From assembly GCF_003711225.1 (NCBI RefSeq), contig NZ_CP031030.1:4340001-4404000 (forward strand): 64,000 nucleotides of DNA. Reading direction: 5' to 3'. Made by a program: the position numbers and the translations under genes. The stretch comes from Runella sp. SP2. GTDB taxonomy: Bacteria; Bacteroidota; Bacteroidia; Cytophagales; Spirosomataceae. The notes beneath the pieces were generated by a model, which saw only the letters and a program-made list of their open reading frames with translations, had not been told where the DNA came from and searched no databases. This document shows, piece after piece, positions 32,862-40,487 of the stretch; within the stretch, counting starts at the first letter, position 1, and each line of letters starts with the position of its first letter.

Positions 32862-33634
32862 AAAACCTCCGTTGCATTATTGTTGAAGACGAGCCGATCG
32901 CTCAGGAAATCATTGAGACGTTTGTCAAACGGCTTCCTTTTTTAGAGCTTGCAGGCAAGGCAAGCAACGCCTTTGAAGCCTATGAGCTTCTATCGCAACA
33001 TTCCATCGACTTGATTTTTTGCGATATTGAAATGCCCCAAATCTCAGGCTTGGAGTTTCTCAAATCTCTGTCATATCGGCCACAAGTGATTATGACAACG
33101 GCCTTTCACCAGTATGCTCACGATGGTTTTGAACTGGATGTTACTGATTATCTGCTCAAACCCATCGCCTTTGAGCGTTTTCTAAGGGCCATCCAAAAAG
33201 TAAAAGAGCGGCGAGAGGCCAAAGAAATCCTCGAAAAACGTCGCCACGAACTACAAGAACCGCCACTGGAAACCGAAGCCAAAACTCCCCCAACGCTTCG
33301 CGGGGAAGACAACGGGATTTTTGTCAAAGAAGATGGGACTTTGGTCAAAGTCCTATTTGATGAAATTCAGTACGTGGAAGCGATGAAGGACTATGTTAAA
33401 ATTTACCTCCGCGACCGTTTTATCGTGACGTACCTAACCATGAAAAAAATGGAGGAAAGCCTACCAGAAAGCATCTTTGTGCGGGTACACAAATCGTATA
33501 TTGCCAGTTTGCCAAAAATCAAAAGCATCAGCGGCAATATGTTGTCGTTTCATTCACACACTCAGATTCCGATTGGAATGCAATACCGAGATGGCTTATT
33601 GGCGAAATTAGAAGGGCAAATTGTTATTCGTTAA
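32858..33634 (+). CDS. LytTR-family response regulator
   Basis: 258 aa. Receiver domain residues 1-120: acidic EDEP, phospho-acceptor Asp in LIFCDIEMPQISGLEFL, the Thr/Ala of MTTAFHQYA, and the Lys in DYLLKPIAFERFL. A charged linker follows, then the LytTR DNA-binding domain (about 150-255): IFVKEDGTLVKVLFDEIQYV, VHKSYIASLPKIKSISGN. It starts with ATGA overlapping the stop of the pseudokinase gene. The three genes form one signalling operon closed by a terminator at 33639. Confidence 0.95.
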   Translation: MKNLRCIIVEDEPIAQEIIETFVKRLPFLELAGKASNAFEAYELLSQHSIDLIFCDIEMPQISGLEFLKSLSYRPQVIMTTAFHQYAHDGFELDVTDYLLKPIAFERFLRAIQKVKERREAKEILEKRRHELQEPPLETEAKTPPTLRGEDNGIFVKEDGTLVKVLFDEIQYVEAMKDYVKIYLRDRFIVTYLTMKKMEESLPESIFVRVHKSYIASLPKIKSISGNMLSFHSHTQIPIGMQYRDGLLAKLEGQIVIR

Positions 33635-33638
33635 CTAA

Positions 33639-33684
33639 CCTCCCGAATGTTTGTACTCTACGCAGGCGAACATTCGGGAGGTTT
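33639..33684. terminator. Intrinsic terminator between the LytTR regulator and hslU
   Basis: A perfect 13-bp stem CCTCCCGAATGTT / AACATTCGGGAGG with an 18-nt loop, followed by TTTG. It lies between convergent genes and may serve both. Confidence 0.8.
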
Positions 33685-33695
33685 GCTGTTGAGCA

Positions 33696-35132
33696 TTACA
33701 ATATATACTGACTCAAATCGCGGTTTTTGACCAGCCCTGCCAAACGCTCCTGCACCAGTTCTTTGGTCACAATCACGTGGGCATTGGGCCCGATAACATC
33801 AGGAATGTCAAACATGAAGTCATTGAGCAAAGTACTCATCACCGTCTGAAGACGACGCGCACCAATGTTTTCTACTTCAGAATTGATGGTAAACGCCAAT
33901 TTGGCCAACTCTAACAATGCGTCATCTTGGAACGTCAATTCAACACCTTCGGCTTCCATCAACGCAAAATATTGGCGCGTGAGGGAATTGCGCGGCTCTT
34001 TTAAAATACGGTAGAAATCGTTTTCCGTCAAGCTTTGCAATTCGACCCGAATCGGGAAACGTCCCTGTAGTTCGGGAATCAAATCCGAAGGTTTAGACAC
34101 GTGAAAAGCTCCCGCTGCTACGAACAAGATATGATCGGTTTTGATTGGGCCATGCTTGGTATTGACCGTTGAGCCTTCGACAATCGGGAGCAAATCGCGC
34201 TGAACCCCCTCGCGGCTTACGTCAGGCCCTCCGCCTTTGCCGTTGGAATTGGCGATTTTGTCAATCTCGTCAATAAAAATAATTCCTAAATTTTCAGCCT
34301 TCAACAGCGCTTCTTCTTTGACTTCATCCATGTCAATGAGCTTGGCTGCTTCTTCTTCCAACAGTATCTTGCGGGCATCGGCAATGCTCATTTTACGTTT
34401 TTTATTACGCTTGGGCATCATGTTACCGAGCATTTCTTGCAAATTCATCATCGACATATCGTCGATAGGCCCACCCATAACGCCAATATTAGGAGCCGAC
34501 GAAGACTGCATATCAATCTCGATTTTCCGATTTTCGAGTTCACCCGCCCGTAGCTTATCGCGAAAACGTACGCGTGTGCGCTCGTTGAGTTCGTGGTCAG
34601 GCATGGACGAAACAGGCGGAGGAGGATTAACGGCGTCGGTATCATCCGTAATCTCAAAACCTACGCTTGGGCGGCTATTGTTCTTAGGAGGGTTATTGGG
34701 ATACATTGGCGGAATCAGTACATCCAAAATAATCTCTTCTACGATGTCCTGCGCCTTTTGTTTTACTTCTTCTTTTTTGGCCGTCTTTACCATATTTACG
34801 GCTTGTTCTACCAAGTCGCGCACCATACTTTCGACGTCGCGACCGACGTATCCTACTTCCGTAAACTTCGATGCTTCGACTTTTACAAACGGTGCATCGG
34901 CGATTTTGGCCAAGCGACGAGCTATTTCAGTTTTCCCGACCCCCGTCGCCCCAATCATCAAAATATTATTAGGAATAATTTCTTTTTGCATCTCGGGTGT
35001 GCTGTTCATCCGACGCCAGCGGTTTCGGAGAGCAATGGCGACATTACGCTTTGCATCGTGCTGCCCAATAATGTATTTGTCTAGTTCGGCGACTATTTCG
35101 CGGGGAGTTAGTTTATCTAATTGTGAGGACAT
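33696..35132 (-). CDS. hslU: ATP-dependent protease ATPase subunit HslU
   Basis: 478 aa. AAA+ unfoldase of the HslUV (ClpYQ) protease. N-terminal LTPREIVAELDKYIIGQHDA, Walker A GATGVGKTE, the pore motif GYVGRDVESMVRD, Walker B IIFIDEIDKIA, and the sensor and C-terminal domain up to the hydrophobic C-terminal LSQYIL that docks into HslV. The long I-domain (residues about 110-245) includes Pro/Asn-rich stretches typical of Bacteroidota versions. No hslV gene is adjacent, unlike in many bacteria, so the partner must be elsewhere. ATG 35132. Confidence 0.96.
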   Translation of the reverse strand: MSSQLDKLTPREIVAELDKYIIGQHDAKRNVAIALRNRWRRMNSTPEMQKEIIPNNILMIGATGVGKTEIARRLAKIADAPFVKVEASKFTEVGYVGRDVESMVRDLVEQAVNMVKTAKKEEVKQKAQDIVEEIILDVLIPPMYPNNPPKNNSRPSVGFEITDDTDAVNPPPPVSSMPDHELNERTRVRFRDKLRAGELENRKIEIDMQSSSAPNIGVMGGPIDDMSMMNLQEMLGNMMPKRNKKRKMSIADARKILLEEEAAKLIDMDEVKEEALLKAENLGIIFIDEIDKIANSNGKGGGPDVSREGVQRDLLPIVEGSTVNTKHGPIKTDHILFVAAGAFHVSKPSDLIPELQGRFPIRVELQSLTENDFYRILKEPRNSLTRQYFALMEAEGVELTFQDDALLELAKLAFTINSEVENIGARRLQTVMSTLLNDFMFDIPDVIGPNAHVIVTKELVQERLAGLVKNRDLSQYIL

Positions 35133-35211
35133 CCGTTAATTTGACAATGTGAAAATAGATAAATTTAAGAAGGCAATAAGGGCATTTTTTTTGCAAAACA
35201 AATGTAGAAAC

Positions 35212-35243
35212 GTTGGCATTTTCAAATTTGACCTCTATTTTTG
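35212..35243 (+). promoter_or_regulatory. Bacteroidota-type promoter of the small lipoprotein gene
   Basis: GTTG at 35212-35215, 20-nt spacer, TATTTTTG at 35236-35243. The start codon follows at 35271, leaving a short 5' leader. Confidence 0.65.
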
Positions 35244-35270
35244 TACAAATTTGATAAACGAATCTTGAAG

Positions 35271-35561
35271 ATGAAACGTAACTTTTTGAAAATAAGTGCT
35301 TTGTTGTTGACGGTTTCTTTAGCCTCTTGTAAGTATCAAAAGAACAATACCATCGAACAGACGGATTTGCGTGCTGGAGATGAATACGTTTACGGCGTTC
35401 ATCCCGATTCGGCGGCTCGTCAAACCAAGATTAAATATACGGCAAAACCAGAATTGGAGCAACGTACCAACGCCATCCGTGAAAAATTGTTTGGTGGTGC
35501 TACTCCAGAAACTACTGCTCCTGCGGCCACTCCTGCTGATACAGTTGTAGCAGCGAAATAA
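35271..35561 (+). CDS. Small lipoprotein of unknown function
   Basis: 96 aa from ATG 35271, preferred over an upstream TTG because the signal peptide starts there (MKRNFLKISALLLTVSLASC). The lipobox LASC predicts lipidation of the cysteine. The mature part (DLRAGDEYVYGVHPDSAARQ) has no recognised domain and ends in an Ala/Thr/Pro-rich tail (TTAPAATPADTVVAAK). It has its own promoter and a strong terminator 26 nt after the stop, so it is a single-gene transcript. Probably outer-membrane attached. Confidence 0.75.
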   Translation: MKRNFLKISALLLTVSLASCKYQKNNTIEQTDLRAGDEYVYGVHPDSAARQTKIKYTAKPELEQRTNAIREKLFGGATPETTAPAATPADTVVAAK

Positions 35562-35586
35562 TTTCTGCGGGATTTGTTATAAATTT

Positions 35587-35618
35587 GAAGCGACGCTTGA
35601 ACAAGCGTCGCTTCTTTT
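35587..35618 (+). terminator. Intrinsic terminator of the small lipoprotein gene
   Basis: Perfect 13-bp stem GAAGCGACGCTTG / CAAGCGTCGCTTC followed by TTTT. Confidence 0.92.
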
Positions 35619-35644
35619 ATTTCCATCAACCTACTACTAAACCA

Positions 35645-36097
35645 ATGAAACCATTTTTTCTCCTCTGCTTTTTTCTCACTGCATCATTTATTGGCTTTTC
35701 GCAAACCGAAGAAGCAGCTGTGAAAGTGCCTATCCAACAACTTTTTGAAGGAATGAAAAAAAGTGACTCGGCCATGGTACACCAAACGCTGCTTGCCAAC
35801 GCCCGCCTCGAATCAATTGTCAAAGCCCAATCAGGCGACATCAGTGTTAAGTCTGATTCATTTGACGGGTTTCTAAAAAGCATTGGCAAAGCTACGCCTG
35901 GTGACCTCGACGAACGCCTCTCGGGAATGCAAATCCGTATTGATGGTGACTTGGCTACTGCTTGGACTCCCTACAAATTTTATTACAAAGGCAATTTTAG
36001 CCACTGTGGTGTCAATGCGTTTCAATTAATAAAAACACCCGCTGGCTGGAAAATCCTCAGCATCATTGATACGCGTCGCAAAGAGGCGTGTGAGTAA
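35645..36097 (+). CDS. Secreted NTF2-like (SnoaL/DUF4440-type) protein
   Basis: 150 aa from ATG 35645, where a signal peptide begins (MKPFFLLCFFLTASFIGFSQ); the open frame extends upstream into the terminator hairpin, which argues against the longer form. The mature part follows an NTF2-like pattern: helix VKVPIQQLFEGMKKSDSAMV, strands MQIRIDGDLATAWTPYKFYY, then CGVNAFQLIKTPAGWKILSI. Such proteins are small cone-shaped folds with varied ligand or enzyme roles. Nothing catalytic is evident. Two small cytoplasmic-looking genes follow at short spacing. Confidence 0.75.
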   Translation: MKPFFLLCFFLTASFIGFSQTEEAAVKVPIQQLFEGMKKSDSAMVHQTLLANARLESIVKAQSGDISVKSDSFDGFLKSIGKATPGDLDERLSGMQIRIDGDLATAWTPYKFYYKGNFSHCGVNAFQLIKTPAGWKILSIIDTRRKEACE

Positions 36098-36120
36098 ATT
36101 CCCAAAATTAAGACACAATT

Positions 36121-36378
36121 ATGCGCTACGTTGGAGACATCGCCACGACTGATTCGTACAAAATTTCGCTCTATACTTGGAATGAAAAATACATCGTCAA
36201 GATTGAAGCTGGGCCTTACGAACAAATGTATAAAATAAATCAAATGGACTTTTTGGGGGATGAAGCCGCCCTGAGAGAAGTTTTTGCGGACGAAGTTTTC
36301 CTAAAAAGTGTATTTGCCCGTTTTCAGCAAATGCACAGCGACTTCAACGACGTCCTTACCCGATTTGATTTAGTCTAG
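36121..36378 (+). CDS. Small conserved-looking hypothetical protein
   Basis: 85 aa with no signal peptide or membrane span. It starts MRYVGDIATTDSYKISLYTW and has alternating strands followed by a helix (LREVFADEVFLKSVFARFQQ). It lies 23 nt after the NTF2-like gene and 28 nt before another small gene; codon use is like that of its neighbours, and the start has plausible spacing. I recognise no domain. Confidence 0.6.
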   Translation: MRYVGDIATTDSYKISLYTWNEKYIVKIEAGPYEQMYKINQMDFLGDEAALREVFADEVFLKSVFARFQQMHSDFNDVLTRFDLV

Positions 36379-36406
36379 TAGTGGTTCATTCTCAAACTTT
36401 TTTGCC

Positions 36407-36592
36407 ATGACTTTTGAAGAATACCTTGTCACCAAAAAAATTGACATAAAAACCTTTAGCCAACAAGAAGCGGAGCGTTTTCAGGAATGGGAGCAACTGT
36501 TCTCTCAAATTCACCCTGAGAGTTTTACTGCCCAAAAGAAGTTTCTGCTCAATGATGTCCGTCGGAAGTACTTATTAAAAAACGAAGACTAA
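36407..36592 (+). CDS. Small helical hypothetical protein
   Basis: 61 aa, MTFEEYLVTKKIDIKTFSQQ, predicted almost entirely helical and charged (QEAERFQEWEQLFSQIHPES, ending KKFLLNDVRRKYLLKNED). Short proteins of this look are common in Cytophagales, often next to other small genes. It is the last plus-strand gene before the convergent cdaA, whose stop lies 12 nt away. Function unknown. Confidence 0.6.
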   Translation: MTFEEYLVTKKIDIKTFSQQEAERFQEWEQLFSQIHPESFTAQKKFLLNDVRRKYLLKNED

Positions 36593-36604
36593 AAACGACT
36601 TCGT

Positions 36605-37405
36605 TTATTTTCTGCCTACTTCAAACAAGTACTTTTTGAGGCGTTCTTCGACTTCTGAAGCCGATATATTGCTGAGAAATTGGCCTTCTATGGCCAACGA
36701 AATACGTCCTGTTTCTTCCGAAACGACAATCACCGCCGCGTCGGTTACTTCGCTCATGCCAAGTGCCGCGCGGTGACGGAAGCCCAAATTTCCGAAATCA
36801 TCGCTATCCGAAACGGGTAAAATACAACGAGCGGCTTTGATGCGCCCATCGGCTACGATGACGCCCCCGTCGTTCATGGGGCTGTATTGATTAAAGAGCG
36901 ATAGAAAAAGGCGTTTTGACAATACACTGTCCACCTCTTCGCCCGTTTGGATGTATTTATCGAGTTCATCGTTTTTCTTGAGTACTAACAATCCCCCCGT
37001 AAACTCAGCCGCCAGTGCCCGAACCGCCTCTATGATGGGCTTGATTTCGTTGATTTTATCGGCCGAAGTTGGTTGACGAAAAAAACGTCCGATGAGACGG
37101 TTATTGGCAAAAGCTGTTGATTTTCCGACAAACAACAAAAAACGACGAATTTCTTGTTGGAAAATAACAATAAGAGCTACTGCACCCACCCCCATGAAAT
37201 ACTCCAAGATTTTGGTGAGCAATTCTAATCCAATGGCCCTGACGACCAAATAAAAAAGGTAAATCAACAAATACCCTAAAAATACCCTACTCGCCAAACT
37301 TCCCCGCACCAAGTAATATATCTGATACAAAAGGAAAGCTACCAAGGCAATATCCAAGACGTCAACCCACTCAACGTTCAAAAAACCGATGTGAAAAACG
37401 AACAT
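36605..37405 (-). CDS. cdaA: Diadenylate cyclase CdaA
   Basis: 266 aa. Three N-terminal membrane helices (residues about 12-75: VLDIALVAFLLYQIYYLVRG, VFLGYLLIYLFYLVVRAIGL and EYFMGVGAVALIVIFQQEIR), then the DisA_N/DAC domain with the catalytic NDGGVIV (DGA-type) motif and the RHRAALG motif. It condenses two ATP into cyclic di-AMP. In Firmicutes cdaA precedes cdaR and glmM; in this window its upstream neighbour on the same strand is a DedA gene, 31 nt away. ATG 37405. Confidence 0.93.
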   Translation of the reverse strand: MFVFHIGFLNVEWVDVLDIALVAFLLYQIYYLVRGSLASRVFLGYLLIYLFYLVVRAIGLELLTKILEYFMGVGAVALIVIFQQEIRRFLLFVGKSTAFANNRLIGRFFRQPTSADKINEIKPIIEAVRALAAEFTGGLLVLKKNDELDKYIQTGEEVDSVLSKRLFLSLFNQYSPMNDGGVIVADGRIKAARCILPVSDSDDFGNLGFRHRAALGMSEVTDAAVIVVSEETGRISLAIEGQFLSNISASEVEERLKKYLFEVGRK

Positions 37406-37436
37406 AATAACGACTAGCTATTTTGATATTGGCAAT

Positions 37437-38072
37437 TTATTCGTCAGCAATTTCTTTTTTAGCGTTAAAATACCCCTTTACGACTGTAAACGTCGTAATT
37501 CCTAAAAAGAAAAAGATGATATAATGTACGTAATCTATGATCCACGGAAATTTTTCCCCGAAATAATAACCTCCACCCGTCAATCCAAAAATCCATAATC
37601 CTGCTCCCAACACATTAAACACCATAAAGCCGCCAATGTTCATCCGAACCAATCCTGCCAAAATAGGCGCAAAAGTGCGCACCACGGGCAAAAATCGGCT
37701 AATCACCAAGGTACGACTTCCGTACTTATCGAAATACTTACGGGTAGTATCGATGTGTTGCTTCTTAAAGAACAGCGAATCAGGTCGATTTTGTATGCGA
37801 TCCCCAAAAAAACGTCCAGTTAGGTAGCCCGTCAAAGAACCCACAATAGCTGCTAAAAACAGGCACATCAGTAACAAAAAGATGGGAACGTCGAGGATTT
37901 TGAGCGCACAAAATACGCCTGCCAAAAAAACGAGGTAATCGCCTGGCAGAAAAAACGCAAAAAACAGCCCATTTTCGGCAAAAATAATAAGCGTTATGAG
38001 CACTAGCCCTCCCGTACGGATAAGTTCCTCGGAGTTAAGGAGGTATTGGAAAAAATCAAGGATAGAATTCAT
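37437..38072 (-). CDS. DedA-family membrane protein (VTT domain)
   Basis: 211 aa from ATG 38072 (TTG two codons upstream is less likely). Five to six membrane spans and the DedA signature: FFLPGDYLVFLAGVFCALKI, GSLTGYLTGRFFGDRI, and FDKYGSRTLVISRFLPVVRT with the conserved Arg-Phe-hP-x-x-R motif, then GGYYFGE. DedA proteins contribute to envelope integrity and proton-motive force; some recycle undecaprenyl phosphate or other lipid carriers. Probably cotranscribed with cdaA. Confidence 0.92.
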   Translation of the reverse strand: MNSILDFFQYLLNSEELIRTGGLVLITLIIFAENGLFFAFFLPGDYLVFLAGVFCALKILDVPIFLLLMCLFLAAIVGSLTGYLTGRFFGDRIQNRPDSLFFKKQHIDTTRKYFDKYGSRTLVISRFLPVVRTFAPILAGLVRMNIGGFMVFNVLGAGLWIFGLTGGGYYFGEKFPWIIDYVHYIIFFFLGITTFTVVKGYFNAKKEIADE

Positions 38073-38187
38073 GTTCAAAATTACACAACTTATCTTTCAC
38101 AACAAGCCCTCTACCTGTTGCATACTAATTTTCTAGGGTAATAGTTCACTTTTTAGTACTTTTCAGGGCAAAATACGCTATTAAAAC

Positions 38188-39417
38188 ATGAAAAATAACA
38201 AATCCGTCATCTTCCCCAGCGCTACTTTTCTTTTTGTGCTCAAATGGTTGGCAATGGCACTTATCGTGGGAGTTTTGGCGGGTTCGGCTTCAGCCTTTTT
38301 TTTAGTATCGCTCAATTGGGTCACCGAGTGGCGAGAAGCCCATCCTTGGATTATCTGGTTTTTGCCCGTGGGTGGTTTTATCGTGGGCGGGGCTTATTAT
38401 TATTTTGGGCAAGATGTACTAAAAGGCAACAACCAACTCATCGAAGAGTTTCACAGTCCGTCCCAGATTGTTCCGCTCAAAATGGCTCCGCTTGTGCTTT
38501 TTGGTACACTAGTTACGCACTTGTTTGGCGGCTCGGCGGGTCGCGAGGGTACAGCCGTTCAAATGGGGGGAGCTATTGCCGACCAGTTTACCAAACTCTT
38601 CCGATTTTCAGACGATGACCGCCGTATTTTACTGATCATTGGAATCAGTGCGGGTTTTGCCTCGGTATTTGGAACACCGCTGGCGGGCAGTGTTTTTGCC
38701 CTCGAAGTCCTGATTGTGGGGCGTATGCGCTACGAAGCGCTTTTGCCTAGCCTTCTCACGGCACTGGTCGCCGACTACACCTGCCACGCATGGCAAGTAG
38801 CTCATACGCATTATAGCATCCCCAGCGTGCCCCCTATTCATGCAGATACGCTACTTTGGGCCATTTTTGCGGGTATTTTATTTGGGCTAACATCGCTTTC
38901 TTTTTCTAAAATCGTACACTTTTGGGGAGATTTTTTCAAACGAACCATTGCCTATCCCCCACTTCGGCCCGTGGTTGGGGGGGCGGTATTGGCGGTTTGT
39001 ATTTGGCTTTTGGGCACAACTCGGCACATTGGTTTGGGGGTTCCAACCATTGTCGCATCTTTTACTGAACCGCTTGCTTCTTACGATTTTGTACTCAAAC
39101 TTTTGTTGACCACCTTCACCCTCGGTGCAGGTTTTAAGGGCGGTGAAGTTACTCCTCTTTTTTTTATTGGAGCCACCTTGGGCAATGCGCTTTCGGCTTT
39201 TGTTCCGTTGCCGATGGCATTGCTGGCAGGGATGGGTTTCGTTTCTGTCTTCGCAGGTGCGACCAATACACCCATTGCATGTACACTAATGGGGATGGAG
39301 CTTTTTGGCACCGAATGTGGCGTTTTTGTTGCCCTATCGAGTGTCATCGCTTACCTTTTTTCGGGGCACTCAAGCATTTACAGCGCTCAAGTATTTCAAA
39401 AGGAAAAACACGATTAG
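38188..39417 (+). CDS. CLC-family anion transporter with fluoride-type (CLC-F) features
   Basis: 409 aa, 10-12 membrane segments. The gating glutamate is E120 in GGSAGREGTAVQMGGA, with GREGT instead of the GREGP of chloride CLCs. The first selectivity region reads LKGNNQLIEEF rather than GSGIP, like the GNNLI-type motif of CLC-F. The proton-glutamate position after the FALE of GTPLAGSVFALEVL is Val, which occurs in channels and CLC-F. GFKGGEVTPLFFIGATLG replaces GAPGGIFAP. These point to a fluoride/proton antiporter that protects against fluoride rather than a chloride channel. No fluoride riboswitch was recognised in the 110 nt upstream. Generic annotation would call it a voltage-gated chloride channel; CLC-F is my inference. 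Confidence 0.75.
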   Translation: MKNNKSVIFPSATFLFVLKWLAMALIVGVLAGSASAFFLVSLNWVTEWREAHPWIIWFLPVGGFIVGGAYYYFGQDVLKGNNQLIEEFHSPSQIVPLKMAPLVLFGTLVTHLFGGSAGREGTAVQMGGAIADQFTKLFRFSDDDRRILLIIGISAGFASVFGTPLAGSVFALEVLIVGRMRYEALLPSLLTALVADYTCHAWQVAHTHYSIPSVPPIHADTLLWAIFAGILFGLTSLSFSKIVHFWGDFFKRTIAYPPLRPVVGGAVLAVCIWLLGTTRHIGLGVPTIVASFTEPLASYDFVLKLLLTTFTLGAGFKGGEVTPLFFIGATLGNALSAFVPLPMALLAGMGFVSVFAGATNTPIACTLMGMELFGTECGVFVALSSVIAYLFSGHSSIYSAQVFQKEKHD

Positions 39418-39426
39418 TGTGAAGTG

Positions 39427-39549
39427 AGGGAGGTTGCTCACAACCTCCCTTCTTGTGTCTCAGGTTGCTCACAACCTGAGTTTTCGCTCAAAAATTAAAC
39501 TGTGAAGGTTGTAAGACACGCGAAGCAAGGAGGTTGTGAGCAACCTCCT
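39427..39549. repeat. Three hairpins of the GGTTG-loop-CAACC family with differing outer arms
   Basis: Members at 39427-39450 (outer arms AGGGA/TCCCT), 39459-39480 (CTCA/TGAG) and 39528-39549 (AGGA/TCCT). All share GGTTGCTCACAACC or its complement. A partial copy (GAAGGTTGTAAGACACG) lies at about 39504. They fill the 139-nt gap between the convergent CLC and DUF4249 genes and might also act as terminators, though T-runs are poor. Confidence 0.85.
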
Positions 39550-39556
39550 ACACGGA

Positions 39557-40450
39557 CTACAACTGATATACATTGACAATCAACGTATCGGCATTTACGC
39601 CCGTAAAGACACCCAGACCATTGGTAATGGACGTTGGAGGTGTACTGATATTTTGAGTCGTTGTTCCTGTTGATTTGTAGAGCGCTGCATAATCAGCATT
39701 CAACCGATACAAAACCGCGTAATGCTTGCCAAAATACTGAAATGTCTGCGGCATAATGCTACTCGAACTTGCCATCGTTGGTTCGTTGTTGAAGCGACGA
39801 GCAAACGGGCTTTGGGTAGTTTCGGCGGGCAAAATTGTAATAGGCGTTGGGTTTGTTTCGGTGTTGATAAACGCCACAAAATGATAATCGCTGGTAGGAT
39901 TGTCCCACGTTGCCTCAATTGGGCTACGGTCTTCCCCCGAAGGTGGTCGAAAACCACCCGTCGTACCGCTACTAAGGTCGATTTGGGTTCGATAAATTAC
40001 GTTTCGGCTCAAGGCGAAACCCGTAGGGCGTGTCGGAATGCTGGTAATTGCTGAAACAGGCAATCCTTTATATTCAAAATCTAAGGTGTAAGTCAAGCCA
40101 AAAGTCACCAATTCCGTCGCGGCCGACTCATAAACGCCTTCGCTGACTTCTTTTAAGGTAAAAATTTTTCCATCGCTTGCGTGGATTTTAATCGTTTGCC
40201 CCGTGATAGGTCTTGAAACCGAATCAGCATCATCACTCGAAGCAGCGTAGGAAGTCACCGTTGTCAATTTTAAACTTACGGGTTTCCCTGGCGCAAGGAA
40301 AGCTTCTACTACGGGTTTTTGATTAGAAAAAACCACTTGGTTCGTGTCGGTACAAGACGCTAGAATAAAAACTCCTAAGAGCAAGCCTATGAGGGCCGTT
40401 TGTTGAAATTTTTGGCAAAAAGTTGCTATGTGGTTCATCGAAAAATTCAT
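39557..40450 (-). CDS. DUF4249 lipoprotein, partner of the adjacent TonB receptor
   Basis: About 297 aa from ATG 40450 (40438 is an alternative start). The open frame runs much further upstream, but that part overlaps the receptor gene and lacks homology. Signal peptide ending in the lipobox ILASC (TALIGLLLGVFILASCTDTN). The DUF4249 pattern follows: QKPVVEAFLAPGKPVSLKLT, ITGQTIKIHASDGKIFTLKE, YTLDFEYKGLPVSAITSIPT. In Bacteroidota, DUF4249 proteins are regularly encoded right after a TonB-dependent receptor and are thought to be its surface lipoprotein, comparable to SusD beside SusC. It starts 38 nt after the receptor stop. Confidence 0.85.
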   Translation of the reverse strand: MNFSMNHIATFCQKFQQTALIGLLLGVFILASCTDTNQVVFSNQKPVVEAFLAPGKPVSLKLTTVTSYAASSDDADSVSRPITGQTIKIHASDGKIFTLKEVSEGVYESAATELVTFGLTYTLDFEYKGLPVSAITSIPTRPTGFALSRNVIYRTQIDLSSGTTGGFRPPSGEDRSPIEATWDNPTSDYHFVAFINTETNPTPITILPAETTQSPFARRFNNEPTMASSSSIMPQTFQYFGKHYAVLYRLNADYAALYKSTGTTTQNISTPPTSITNGLGVFTGVNADTLIVNVYQL

Positions 40451-40487
40451 ATTGAGGTTTACAAAAAACACAGTCTCATCTCGCCTT

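Noticed and set aside
34237-35139. 300-codon open frame antisense to hslU
   Set aside because: It lies fully opposite the strongly conserved hslU gene, is Ser/Ile-rich without domains and arises from hslU codon bias.
38079-38187. Possible fluoride riboswitch upstream of the CLC gene
   Set aside because: The expected conserved core (GGxGAUGG, UUCxCC, ACCGCC, CUGAUGACUCCU-like) is not present in these 109 nt.
39427-39549. Hairpins read as ordinary terminators of the CLC and DUF4249 genes
   Set aside because: T-runs are weak or absent, and the same hairpins occur elsewhere between non-convergent genes, so a repeat family explains them better.
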